Part shown: one piece after another, positions 13,701-25,700 of the stretch
Position numbering within the stretch: the first letter of the stretch is position 1
How the letters are laid out: every line of letters starts with the position of its first letter
Origin: Homarus americanus
Lineage: Eukaryota; Arthropoda; Malacostraca; Decapoda; Nephropidae
DNA length: 64,000 bases
Assembly (NCBI RefSeq): GCF_018991925.1
Contig: NW_024756914.1
Coordinates: forward strand, 9,275,167 to 9,339,166
Reading direction: 5' to 3'
Translations under genes and position numbers: made by a program
The notes under the pieces: model-generated
Database searches by the model: none
The model's input: the letters and a program-made list of their open reading frames with translations, nothing else
What the model was told of the DNA's origin: nothing

Positions 13701-16700
13701 GTCCTGTGCAGCTCCCCTTCTCCTCCATGACCAGTCTTGCTTCCATACTGTAGATGCTAACAAGCCTCTTCTTCCTCCTTGCGTTGTTTCTTCGTGCAGT
13801 CGTGGCCAGCACCTCCAGGAGCTGTTAGCGAGTTTATTGGCACCTCATCGGCCTCAGAGCTGTCCCTCCACTGTGTAAGTAGGAACTAGTAACTCCTGAG
13901 TGATTTCACTCCTGCAGCATCTGAGACCTCTGGCTCCTTTAGTGCTGGGATCTTGAGACCTTAATCCAAGTATTTCCCACCCCCCCACACACACATGATA
14001 CAACACTTCCTTGAACTAGACCATGCTGTATCAGTCACCACCTTCCCCATCACTGTATCAGTCACCACCTTCCCCATCACTGTATCAGTCACCACACTTC
14101 CCCATCACTGTTACCAGGTCACACCTTCCATCCTTCATCAGTCACCACCTTCCCCATCACTGTATCAGTCACCACCTTCCCCCCATCACTGTATCAGTCA
14201 CCTTCCCCATCACTATTCTTGATCACCACCTTTACCCCCTCACTGTATCAGTCACCACCTTCCCCATCACTGTATCCAGTCACCACCTTCCCCCATCACT
14301 GTATCCGGTCACCACCACTTCCCCCATCCCACTGTTACAGTCACCACCTTCCCATCACTGTCCCCCAGTCGCCACCTTCCCCATCACTGTATCAGTCACC
14401 ACCTTCTCCATCACTGTATCCAGTCACCACCTTCCCCCATCACTGTCTGTCAGTCACCACCATCCCCATCACTGTATCAGTCACTGACTTCCCATCACTG
14501 TTACAGTCACCACCTTTCCCCATCCTGTATCAGTCACCTTCCCCATCACTGTTACAGGTGCCACCTTCCCCATCACTGTATCAGTCCTGCACCTTCCCCA
14601 TCACTGCATCGGTCACCACCTTCCCCATCACTGTATCAGTCTGCTTTCCCCACATCACTGTATCAGTCACCACCTTCCCCATCACTGTATCAGTCACCAC
14701 CTTCCCATCACTGTATCAGTCACTTCCCCATCACTGTTACAGTCACCACCTTCCCCATCACTGTATCAGTCCCACCTTCCCCATCACTTTCAGTCACCCT
14801 TCCCCATCACTATCAGTCACCACCTTCCCCATCACTGTATCAGTCACCACCTTCCCCATCACTGTTTCAGTCACCACCTTCCCCATCACTGTATCAGTCA
14901 CCACCTTCCCCATCACTGTATCAGTCACCACCTTCCCCATCACTGTTACAGTCACCACCTTCCCCATCACTGTCAGTCACCACCTTCCCATCACTGTATC
15001 AGTCACCACCTTCCCCATCACTGTTACAGTCACCTTCCCCATCACTGTATCAGTCACCACCTTCCCCATCACTGTCAGTCACCACCTTCCCATCACTGAA
15101 TCATTCACCACCTTCCCCATCACTGTATCAGTCACCACCTTCCCCATCACTGTTACAGTCACCACCTTCTCCATCACTGTATCAGTCACCACCTTCCCCA
15201 TCACTGTATGTCACCACTTCCCATCACTGTATCAGTCACCACCTTCCCCCATCACTGTATCAGTCACCACCTTCCCCATCACTGTTACAGTCCACCTTCC
15301 CCATCACTGTAGTCAACCACCTCCCCACTGGTCAGCTACCACCTTCCCCATCACTGTATCAACAATAGTCACCACTTTCCATCACACATCAGTCACCACC
15401 TTCCCCATCACTGGTATCGTCACCACCTTCCCATCACTGCATCAGTTACCACCTTCCCCCATCATCACTGTATCAGTCACCCCACACTGGGCCCACTGCA
15501 TCAGTCAACTCCTCTCCCCATCAGTCACCACCTTCCAGCCAGATCAGTCACCCACCTCCACCACCTTCCCATCACTGTATCAGTCACCTCCACAGACATC
15601 ATCACCACCTTCCCCATCAGTCACCACCCCCATCACGTCAGCCACCACCTTCCCCATCATCAGCCACCACCTTCCCATCACACATCAGTCACCACCTTCC
15701 CCATCACTGCATCACCTCCCGCCTCAGCCAGTCACCTTCCCCACTGTGCATCAGTCATCACCACCTTCCCCACTGCATCAGTCACCACCTCCCATCATCA
15801 GTCAACACCTCCCATCATCACCGTAACAGTTAACAACACCTCCCCAATAGTCACCTCCCCATCACTCTATCAGTCACCACCTTCCCCACTGCATTAGTCA
15901 CCACCTTCCCACAGACACAATACCTCGGCCATCAGTCAGTCACCCCATCACTGCATCATCAACAGTCACCAATTCTTCCCATCACTGTATCAGTCACCAC
16001 CTTCCCCATCACTGTATCAGTCACCACCTTCCCCATCACTGTATCAGTCACCTTTCCCATCACTGTATCAGTCACCACCTTCCTCATCACTGTATCAGTC
16101 ACCACCTTCCCCATTACTGTTACAGTCACCACCTTCCCCATCACTGTATCAGTCACCACCTTCCCCATCACTGTATCAGTCTTTGATGACCTCCTCCCCA
16201 AAACCTTCCACTTTCAGCCTCTTGATGTGTGGATGCTACAGCTTTCAGTATGTAAACTCCCTTTGCTTATTGTGCTTTGACTTGTGAACCATTGATCATT
16301 AAGTTCCTTGATCCTTTCACCATCCATATCTTTTATTATCAATACAGTACAGTAGCTGGGTTTATAACTTTGGCATTTTACATCTTGATCAGACAGCACA
16401 GTCATCAGTTGAGAACACAGAGCCTAGTGTGCCTAACTGTCCAGAATTTTACTTGCAGATCTTCAAGGCAATGCATTTAAGTATTTGCTTTGCATTTGGT
16501 TTTAATATTAGTCTTTGCTGGAGGTGCATTACTCCCAGACCTGCATTAATGGTGAAGTGCACACTACTGTAATATGGCCCATGACAATTGTGAAGTGTGA
16601 ATTTCTTTAATATTGTTAACTGTGACTACCTTATGCCATGTATTATCACCTGTCTTTATTACCATCTCTGTGTTATGACAGGAACAGGTCTCCTTCTGGT

Positions 16701-19700
16701 GTTACAAATATCCTGATACAAATGTCATCATTTGAATACCCAAAAGAATCTTGAGAAGCACTTAACCTAACCTTCCATTTATCACCACACCACTTATGCT
16801 CTTGAAAATTTGAAGTGTCTACTAGGAAGACAAAAAATCAACCAACTTTTTGCTTCTTAAGAAATGCATATTTATTTGCTGTGAGCGTAGCCTCTGGGCC
16901 TCAACATGCTAACACTACTTCATGGTGTCTCTGTGGCAGAAGAGTTGGGAACTTCCTCAATTTGATTTATAGGTCACATGTGTAAGTCAGAGAGAGAAGT
17001 CGTGTCCTCGTTCTGTCCGATGATCACATACTGTACATCTAGTGAACCATATTCAGAGCCATGCCACGACTACAGTTGGCAAGCCTGAATCCAACTGTTC
17101 CGATGACACAAGGAAGTGCGTGCCAAATGTTCACTATTCACGAGATGTCTTCATCAATTAACTGGACACAATTTTTTGTCTCTGACTGTCCAGTTGGGGA
17201 CTTTACCAACTGTTACAGTCGGCGTTGTCAATCCACACTCTCCGTGAGATGTGAACCCTGGGAGTATCGACTCATGCCTCCGAAACATTCACCTAATCTA
17301 GGGTTGGTGGATGGATGGCCTGGAGTCTTTATATATATATTACCAGACTACTGAATAAAGTTTGGTCATGGGAGGGCGAGTAAGGTGTGAAAGTCGTTGG
17401 TGTTAAGTCTACAAATATAACATTGTTACGCGAATGGGATCTGTACCTCTTTCAACCCCACAAAACACCTAAATGGGGGTTGGATAACTTTTGGGCCAAC
17501 TGATAGTGCCTAATACCGCATTGCCATTAATTTTGTTATTGTTTTAACTTGGGGTTGCCTGGTTAGAGAAAAGGGTGACTACAAACACTCCAGGGATCCC
17601 ACACTGTGTTGTCATCAAGTCTTATGAAAATCGGTAAACCAGTTTTCTCACCTTATGGCTTGTGCTTTGGAACATCAGGCAAAACTCTGCCAATTCGAAA
17701 GGCTGAATGGCACATTGTCGTTATCATTATTATTATTTATTTTAGGGGGTGACACATCATGTTAAAAAACAAAATGTGATGTGAATTTCGTGATCAGTAA
17801 ACCTCTATTACCCCTATGTGAATAAATTGAGTAATGTAGCATACCTGTATCGTAGTTAGAATATTGATGAGTCACTCAGTCACAACCTTCTGTTTATAAT
17901 AGTAATGTTCCTTACATCACCCTATATCATATATGGTGCTCAGGGGTGTGTGGGTCAGGGGGTGGATCAGGGAGGGTCGTAGCATCAGAGGTGGGGGATG
18001 GGAATCAGGTCAGCATCAGAGGTGTGGATGATCAGGAGGGTCGGCAGGGGATGGGAGGATCAGGAGGGTCGTGGCATCAGAGGTGGGAATGAGCAGGGAA
18101 GTCAGAGGTGAATGGGGTCATCAGGAGGTGCATCAGAGGTGGGGATGGGGGTCATTGGGGAGGATCAGGAGGTCATCAGAGATGGTCAGGGTCAGGGATG
18201 GGGGTCAGGGGTGGATCGTAGCATCAGGATGGGGTCAGCAGATCAGAGGTGTGGGATGGGGGCAGCAGAGGGTGTGGGACAGCAATCAGACCAGTCGTAG
18301 CATCCCAGTGGATCAGAGGTGGGGATGGGGTCAGTGGATCAGGAGGGGGTCAGGGTGGATCATCGTAGCATCAGAGGTGGGGATGGGGGGGGGGAGGGAC
18401 GTAGCATCGGAGGTGGGGATGGGGTCAGGGGTGGATCAGATCAGAGGTCAGGTCAGCATCAGAGGTCAGTGGGGGACCATCAGAGGTGGGGATGGGGGTC
18501 AGAGGAGGATCAGGGAGGGTCGTGGCATCAGAGGGTGGGGGATGGGGGTCAGGGGGATGGGGCCAGGGGTGGATCAGGGAGGGCCGTAGCATCAGAGGTC
18601 ATCATCAGAGGTGGGTGGATCAGGGAGGGTCGGAGGTGGGGATATCAGGAGGTCGTAGTATCAGAGGTGTGGGATGGGGGGGGGGATCAGGAGGGTCGTA
18701 GCATCAGAGGTGGGGGATGGGGGTCAGGGGGGGGAGGTTAGCATCAGAGGTGGGGGATGGGGTCAGGGGGTGGATTAGGGAGGGTTAGCATCAGAGGTGA
18801 GGGATCGGGGTCAGGGGTGGATCAGAGGTCGTAGCATCAGAGGGGGGATGGGGGATCGTAGCATCAGAGGTGGGGATGGGGTCAGGGGGGAGGAGGGCAT
18901 CAGAGATGGGTCAGGGAGGGCAGCACAGCATGGATCAGAGCATCAGAGGTGTGGGATGGGGGTCAGGGGTGGATCAGGAGGTCGTAGCATCAGAGGTGGG
19001 GGATGGGGGTCAGGGTGACTGGAGGGTCAGCATCAGAGGTGTGGGATGGGGTCAGGGTGGATCAGGAGGTCAGCATCAGAGGTGGGATCAGGTGAGGTCG
19101 TGGCATCAGAGCAGGGGTGGATCATGGCATCCAAGGGAGCATCAGAGGTGTGGGATGGGGGTCAGGGGTGGATCAGGAGGTCATCAGAGGTGTGGGATGG
19201 GGGTCAGTCAGATCAGCTGGGCAGCATCAGAGGGATGGGGTCAGGGGTGGATCAGAGGTCGTAGCATCAGAGGTGTGGGATGGGGTCAGGGGTGGATCAG
19301 TTAGCATCAGAGGTGTGGGATGGGGTCAGGGTGGAGGGCGTCGTAGCATCAGAGGTGTGGGATGGGGGTCAGGGGTCATCAGTGGATGGGTCAGTGGAGG
19401 AGCGTCAGCATCAGAGGTGTGGGATGGGGGTCAGGGGTGGATCAAGGAGCGTCGTAGCATCAGAGGTGTGGGATGGGGGGGAGGGTCGTCAGCCGTAGCA
19501 TCAGAGGTGGGGATGGTAGTGGATCAAGGAGGAGGTGGGGATGGGGGTCAGGTGGATCAGGAGGTCAGCATCAGAGGTGTGGGATGGGGTCAGGGGTGGA
19601 TCAGGGAGGGTCGTAGCATCAGAGGTGTGATGGGGTCAGGGGTGGATCAAGGAGGTCGTAGCATCAGAGGTGTGGGATGGGGTCAGGGGTGGATCAAGGA

Positions 19701-22700
19701 GCGTAGCATCAGAGGTGGGGCAGGAGGTCAGCATCAGAGGTGTGGGATGGGGTCAGGGGTGGGATCAGGGAGGGCGTAGCATCAGAGGTGTGGGATGGGG
19801 GCAGGTGGATCAGGAGGGTCGTAGCATCAGAGGTGTGGGATGGGGGTCAGGGGGTGGATCAGGGGTCGTAGCATCAGAGGTGTGGGATGGGGTCAGGGGT
19901 GGATGCTCGTGCATCAGAGGTGTGTGGGATGGGGTCAGGGGGTGGATCAGGGGTCGTAGCATCAGAGGTGGGGATGGGGTCAGGGGTGGGATCAGGGGAG
20001 GTCGTAGCATCAGAGGTGTGGGATGGGGGTCAGGGGTGGATCAGGGAGGGTCGTAGCATCAGAGGTGTGGGATGGGGTCAGGGGGTGGATCAGGGAGGGT
20101 CGTAGCATCAGAGGTGTGGGATGGGGGTCAGGGGGTGGATCAGGGAGGGTCGTAGCATCAGAGGTGTGGGATGGGGGTCAGGAAGGGTTGTGAAAGTTCC
20201 GCAGGTTCCTGTTAGTACTGTATACAGTATAGTAATTTGCCATAAAAGTTACCCAGAAAGATGTCAAACACATTATAAATTACATTAATGTGTATTCACC
20301 ACTTGGTTCCACCATGAACAGGTATATCAGATCCACGCAACCTGAAGTATAGTGACAGTCGGGCGTATTAAGCATGGAGGTAATTTATGAAATAATAGTT
20401 AAAATTCCTAATCCAGTATCATTACAAAGTCATCCGGAAGTGAGATATTTATTGTGGAAAACATTTTGATTTGCTAACTATGAGTTACTTGGGGAGCAGT
20501 GAGGTGCACACGGCAGTCTGGACGAGGAGAATATTTTAAAACTAAATAAAATTTTACTCATTGCTGTACATGGTCCGGCAACGTTGATGATTCACATGCT
20601 GTTTTGTTTTCATATTCTCTCGAAGATTAATTGATGTAGTGTGGGCGCTTACCACCTACTGTAAGAAGCATGTGCACCTAACCTTTGCCAGGGTCAATCA
20701 CAGGGAGTTTGCTTCTGTCATTATTAACAATATGAGTGTTTATCGTGGTATGATATTTACGCTTACGAACTACAGTGTTTTGAAAGAAAATTGTAGTCAC
20801 AACTGATATTAAATTGATGTAAATGTAGAGGTAACAATAAGTTATAGTGGGTGTCTCAGTGCTCAGCCCTCCCCTTCCCTCCACACACAAATAAAGTAAA
20901 TAATGGTTGTCGCTCGTGTACGAGGATGGCCGGCCCAAGGGCCACCAAGGCGTGAATTTGTTTAAGGTGTAGAAGCTGTCGCCAACACAAGAACCACACC
21001 CTAAGTTAACGAGCTGCATGACCCAGTGTTTAAGGTATAGAAGCTGTCGCCAACATAACAACCACACCCTAAGTTAACGAGCTGCATGACCCAGTGTTTA
21101 AGGTATAGAAGCTGTCGCCAACATAACAACCACACCCTGAGTTAACGAGTTGCATGACCCAGTGTTTAAAGTGTAGAAGCTGTCGCCAACACAACAACCA
21201 CACCCTGAGTTAACGAGCTGCATGACCCAGTGTTTAATGTGTAGAAGCTGTCGCCAACACAACAACCACACCCTTAGTTAACGAGTTGCATGACCAGTGC
21301 GTTTAAGGTGTAGAAGCTGTCGCCAACACAACAACCACACCCTAAGTTAACGAGCTGCATGACCCAGTGTTTAGGTATAGAAGCTGTCGCCAACATAACA
21401 ACCACACCCTGAGTTAACGAGTTGCATGACCCAGTGTTTAAAGTGTAGAAGCTGTCGCCAACACAAGAACCACACCCTAAGTTAACGAGCTGCATGTCCC
21501 AGTGTTTAAGGTGTAGAAGCTGTCGCCAACACAACAACTGCACCCTAAGTTAACGAGCTGCATGACCCATTGTTTAAAGTGTAGAAGCTGTCGCCAACAC
21601 AACAACCACACCCTAAGTTAACGAGCTGCATGTCCCAGTGTTTAAGGTGTAGAAGCTGTCGCCAACACAATAACCACACCCTAACTTAATGAGCTGCATG
21701 ATCCAGTGTTTACGGTGTAGAAGCTGTCGCCAACACAACAACCACACCCTAAGTTAACGAGCTGCATGACCCAGTGTTTAAGGTGTAGAAGCTGTCGCCA
21801 ACACAACAACCACACCCTAAGTTAACGAGCTGCATGATCCATTGTTTAAGGTGTAGAAGCTGTCGCCAACACAACAACCACACCCTAAGTTAACGAGCTG
21901 CATGACCCAGTGTTTAAGGTGTAGAAGCTGTCGCCAACACAACAAACCACACCCTGGGTTAACGAGTTACATGACCCAGTGTTTAAGGTGTAGAAGCTGT
22001 CGCCAACACAACAACCACACCCTAAGTTAACGAGCTGCATGACCCAGTGTTTAAGGTGTAGAAGCTATCCCAACACAACAACCACACACTGAGTTAACGA
22101 GCTGCATGACCCAGTGTTTAAGGTGTAGCAGCTTCGCCAACACAACAACCACACCCTGAGTTAACCAGCCGACCCAGTGTTTAAGGAAGCGCCGCCGACA
22201 CAACAACCACACCCCTGAGTTAACGAGCTGCATGACCCAGTGTTTAAGGTGTAGAAGCTGTCGCCACACAACAACCACACCTGAGTTAACGAGCTGCATG
22301 ACCCAGTGTTTAAGGTGTAGAAGCTGTCACCAACACAACAACCACACCTGAGTTAACGAGCTGCATGACCCAGTGTTTAAGGTGTAGAAGCTGTCGCCAA
22401 CACAACAACCACTAACCCTGAGTTAACGAGCTGCATGACCCAGTGTTTAAGGTGTAGAAGCTGTCGCCAACACAACAACCACACACTGAGTTAACGAGCT
22501 GCATGACCCAGTGTTTAAGGTGTAGAAGCTGTCGCCAACACAACAACCACACCCTGAGTTAACGAGTTGCATGACCCAGTGTTTAAGGTGTAGAAGCTGT
22601 CGCCAACACAACAACCACACCCTGAGTTAACGAGCTGCAGGATCCAGTGTTTAAGGTGTAGAAGCTGTCGCCAACACAACAACCACACCCTAAGTTAACG

Positions 22701-25700
22701 AGCTGCATGCCCCAGTGTTTAAGGTGTAGAAGCTGTCGCCAACACAACAACCACACCCTGAGTTAACGAGCTGTATGAACCAGTGTTTAAGGTGTAGAAG
22801 CTGTCGCCAACACAACAACGACACACTGGGTTAACGAGTTGCATGACCCAGTGTTTAAGGTGTAGAAGCTGTCGCCAACACAACAACCACACCCTGAGTT
22901 AGCGAGCTGCATGATCCAGTGTTTAAGGTGTAGAAGCTGTCGCCAACACAACAACCACACCCTAAGTTAACGAGTTGTATGACCCAGTGTTTAAGGTGTA
23001 GGAGCTGTCGCCAACCGGACAATTGCATTGGCTAATCATTACAGGAATATAAAAAATTGGGGAATCCAAGAAGTTGTGGGTGAGGGAACATGGTGAACAC
23101 AGTGAGGCCACCCAGCTGGGGGGTTTGGGAGGGAGCTGTATCCCCCCCCTCCCAGAGTACAATACAGTATTATATTAAAGAAAAGGTATTGGAATTTTCT
23201 GTTGAAAAGGAGGGGTCCGGGCCCCTGCATTACACCGGAACACGATCCACAAATCGATTAACATCCAGGTTCCCAATTACTGCTGGGTAGACAGAGGCAA
23301 ATGGCGTAAAGAAACTTGCCCATAGTTTCACCCTGCCTGGGGATCAAACCCGGGTCCACTAGCTTGCGAGGCGAGCATGCTGACCATTACACCCAAACAC
23401 CTTCGCCTTGACTCGGTCTCACTGCCACACACATCACTCTAATAATAAGGTAAACATTTAACATATCATTGAATGTACAGGTACAGGTAGATTCTCTCCA
23501 TTACATATCACTAACATTGAATTGAAACTATAAACCCAACTAAAACCTTCAGTAATTAAGCAGGAGAATATAATAGACACTTTGTATTGATTAAAGATTT
23601 GTTTGATCAAAGACTTTATCAAAATAATAATTTCCAATTTTGTGTTCCAACTAAATACTGTACTGGTGAACCACAACAACTATCAGCTGACTCACCCTTA
23701 CTATAACCCCAGTAACCAATGATTAGATTTGTATCAACAATCTGAGTGTGTTCATATTTTCAACAACAATATACAGTACAGTATAAGAACATTTTATATC
23801 TGTGTATTAGCTGGGTTTGTGCCCCTTGGGTAAGTCTTAGTTGTGTTTCTGTAATAATTTATTCCTTCCCATCAGTCAAGTTGTTATTTTTGGTTTATTT
23901 TACTGTGTTACATTACATTACATTTACCTTGTTCAATATTAGTGCAATGACATTTCTTTAACAATATATAAGTTGCACTGAGCCTGATATTCATATACTA
24001 CTTCTTGACGAACAGATTTTTTTCAATTTCCTTATAATCTCTTTTGGCAATAAATATTTCAGTCGGTTTATTACATAAACTATATAAGCAATGTGTGAAG
24101 TGTAAGTTAATTCCACATGAACTTCTACCATTTACAAACATATACTCGTGGTTTGTTGCCTACAGATATTTCATTATTTCATTATTGAACATTAACTTTG
24201 TCCAAGTATCTTCTTGTTCCCAGTGTGAAGAAAAAATATATTACCTTGAACAAGACATTATTTCCATTGTAAGTTTGTATCTATACACACAGTTTACAGC
24301 TTCAATCTCTGGTCTGTGTTAAAACTAATACCGCGTCCAGCCACCATCTTTGTCAGTGGGCTGTACTCTTAAACCTTAGTGTCAGGAGTATGGGGGCTGC
24401 TGTGATGAACCAACAAGAGACAAACAAGTATTCTGTAATGAAACAGTCAGCAGTTGCCTCACAGTTCCTAAAGGTATCGCTCTTTCTTGTCATTATGCAT
24501 CATGCCACTACTTGACACTTAAAGTTTATGAATACAAACCGAATAGTGTATTGTCAAGGTGAGGGTGTGTGTGTGTAGGAGGGGTGTGAGGGAGAGTAGA
24601 CCCCCAGGACACCCGCTGTACACTAATTGCTGCTTCCAAATTTCATCACCTTTATATCGGTGAACATTAGAATATTGTTTCATTAATATCGTCATAAAGA
24701 CAGATACAATCCCCCTTGTTTGACCCAGAGGAGGCTAGTTCACATGCTAGTTAGGTGTATAATGTGATAATCTCCCATATTACATCAATCTATCTATGAG
24801 AACATAATGTAAACAAAGAAACATAAAGCATCAACATTGCTCAAACATGTAATGCTTTTTACTTTTCCTGTACTTTTGCTTTTATCCTCTTCATCACTGA
24901 TCTGCTCGTTAGCCGCTTGGGCGGTCAGCCACGTCTTTGTTACGCACTGTTGACAAGTACTGGCTCCTGAATTTATCTGAACCCGCTCCAGTGTTGGTTA
25001 AGTCTGGTCTTGAAAGAGCTCACACTTGGTACCGTCGCAACACTCTGGCAGATTGTTACAAGAGTTCACAATTCTCACTCCAAAAAACTTTACCCTCACA
25101 GTTTTCTGGACTTGCGGCTTCTTCAACCTTGAGCTGTGACCTCTTGTGGAGCGAGCGTCCGCCAGCTCCGGGTATGAACACTCGACTGAGATGTTTATAC
25201 ACTTCAGTTAGGTTGCCCCTTGCCCATCTGTAGTATACGCTAGGCAGTTGCAGGCGTTCTAATCTCTCTGGATAACTGAGGTGCCGAAGTGCAGGTACCA
25301 GACTGGTGGCCCTTCTTTGGACATTTTCAATCAACTGACAGTCTCTAGCATATTTCGGGGACCAGACGGGGTGACAGTACTCAAGGCGGGGAAACACCTC
25401 ACTCTTGAAGATCGTTATGAGGGACAGACTGTCTAGATATCTGAACGACTTCTTATAATACCTACTACTTTAGTTGCCTGATTCACCTTCTTCTCAAAAT
25501 GGCCTGATAACTTCAGTTCATTGTCAACATACACACCTAGGTCCTTTTCACATTTGATCTATTAATGAAGTTTCTTCGTCCTATTGGGACATATGATACG
25601 CTTCCTTACCGTTGGTACGCCCCAGATGCATCCTCTTGCACTTTGTGACATTGAATCTTAGCAGCCATTTCTTTGACCACTCTTGAAGCTCACAGAGATC

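Larger units (their letters stand above)
20901..23392 (-). mobile_element. tRNA-derived SINE with internal 68-bp unit expanded to about 30 copies
   Basis: The left end matches the SINE tail (TAATGGTTGTCGCTCGTG, GGCCGGCC). The right end matches the SINE head on the - strand (GCATGCTCGCCTCGCAAGC, and GGTTTGATCCCCAGG as the B-box region). Between them the 68-bp unit, which other copies carry once or twice, is tandemly repeated from about 20957 to 23010. Individual units differ by substitutions such as CCCTAAG/CCCTGAG and by some deletions, most densely at 22060-22330. A 185-bp insertion lies at 23043-23227 in the head-proximal part. Confidence 0.9.

Noticed and set aside
14219..15826. A 535-codon open frame
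   Set aside because: It lies inside the 27-bp minisatellite and encodes only a drifting ITVSVTTFP repeat; frames remain open because 27 is divisible by three.
18071..20056. Several overlapping Gly/Arg-rich frames of up to 220 codons
   Set aside because: They are translations of the G-rich minisatellite in successive frames, broken by indels, with no splice or start context.
20957..23010. CRISPR-like direct repeats
   Set aside because: The units are contiguous without spacers, lie inside a SINE, and the genome is eukaryotic.
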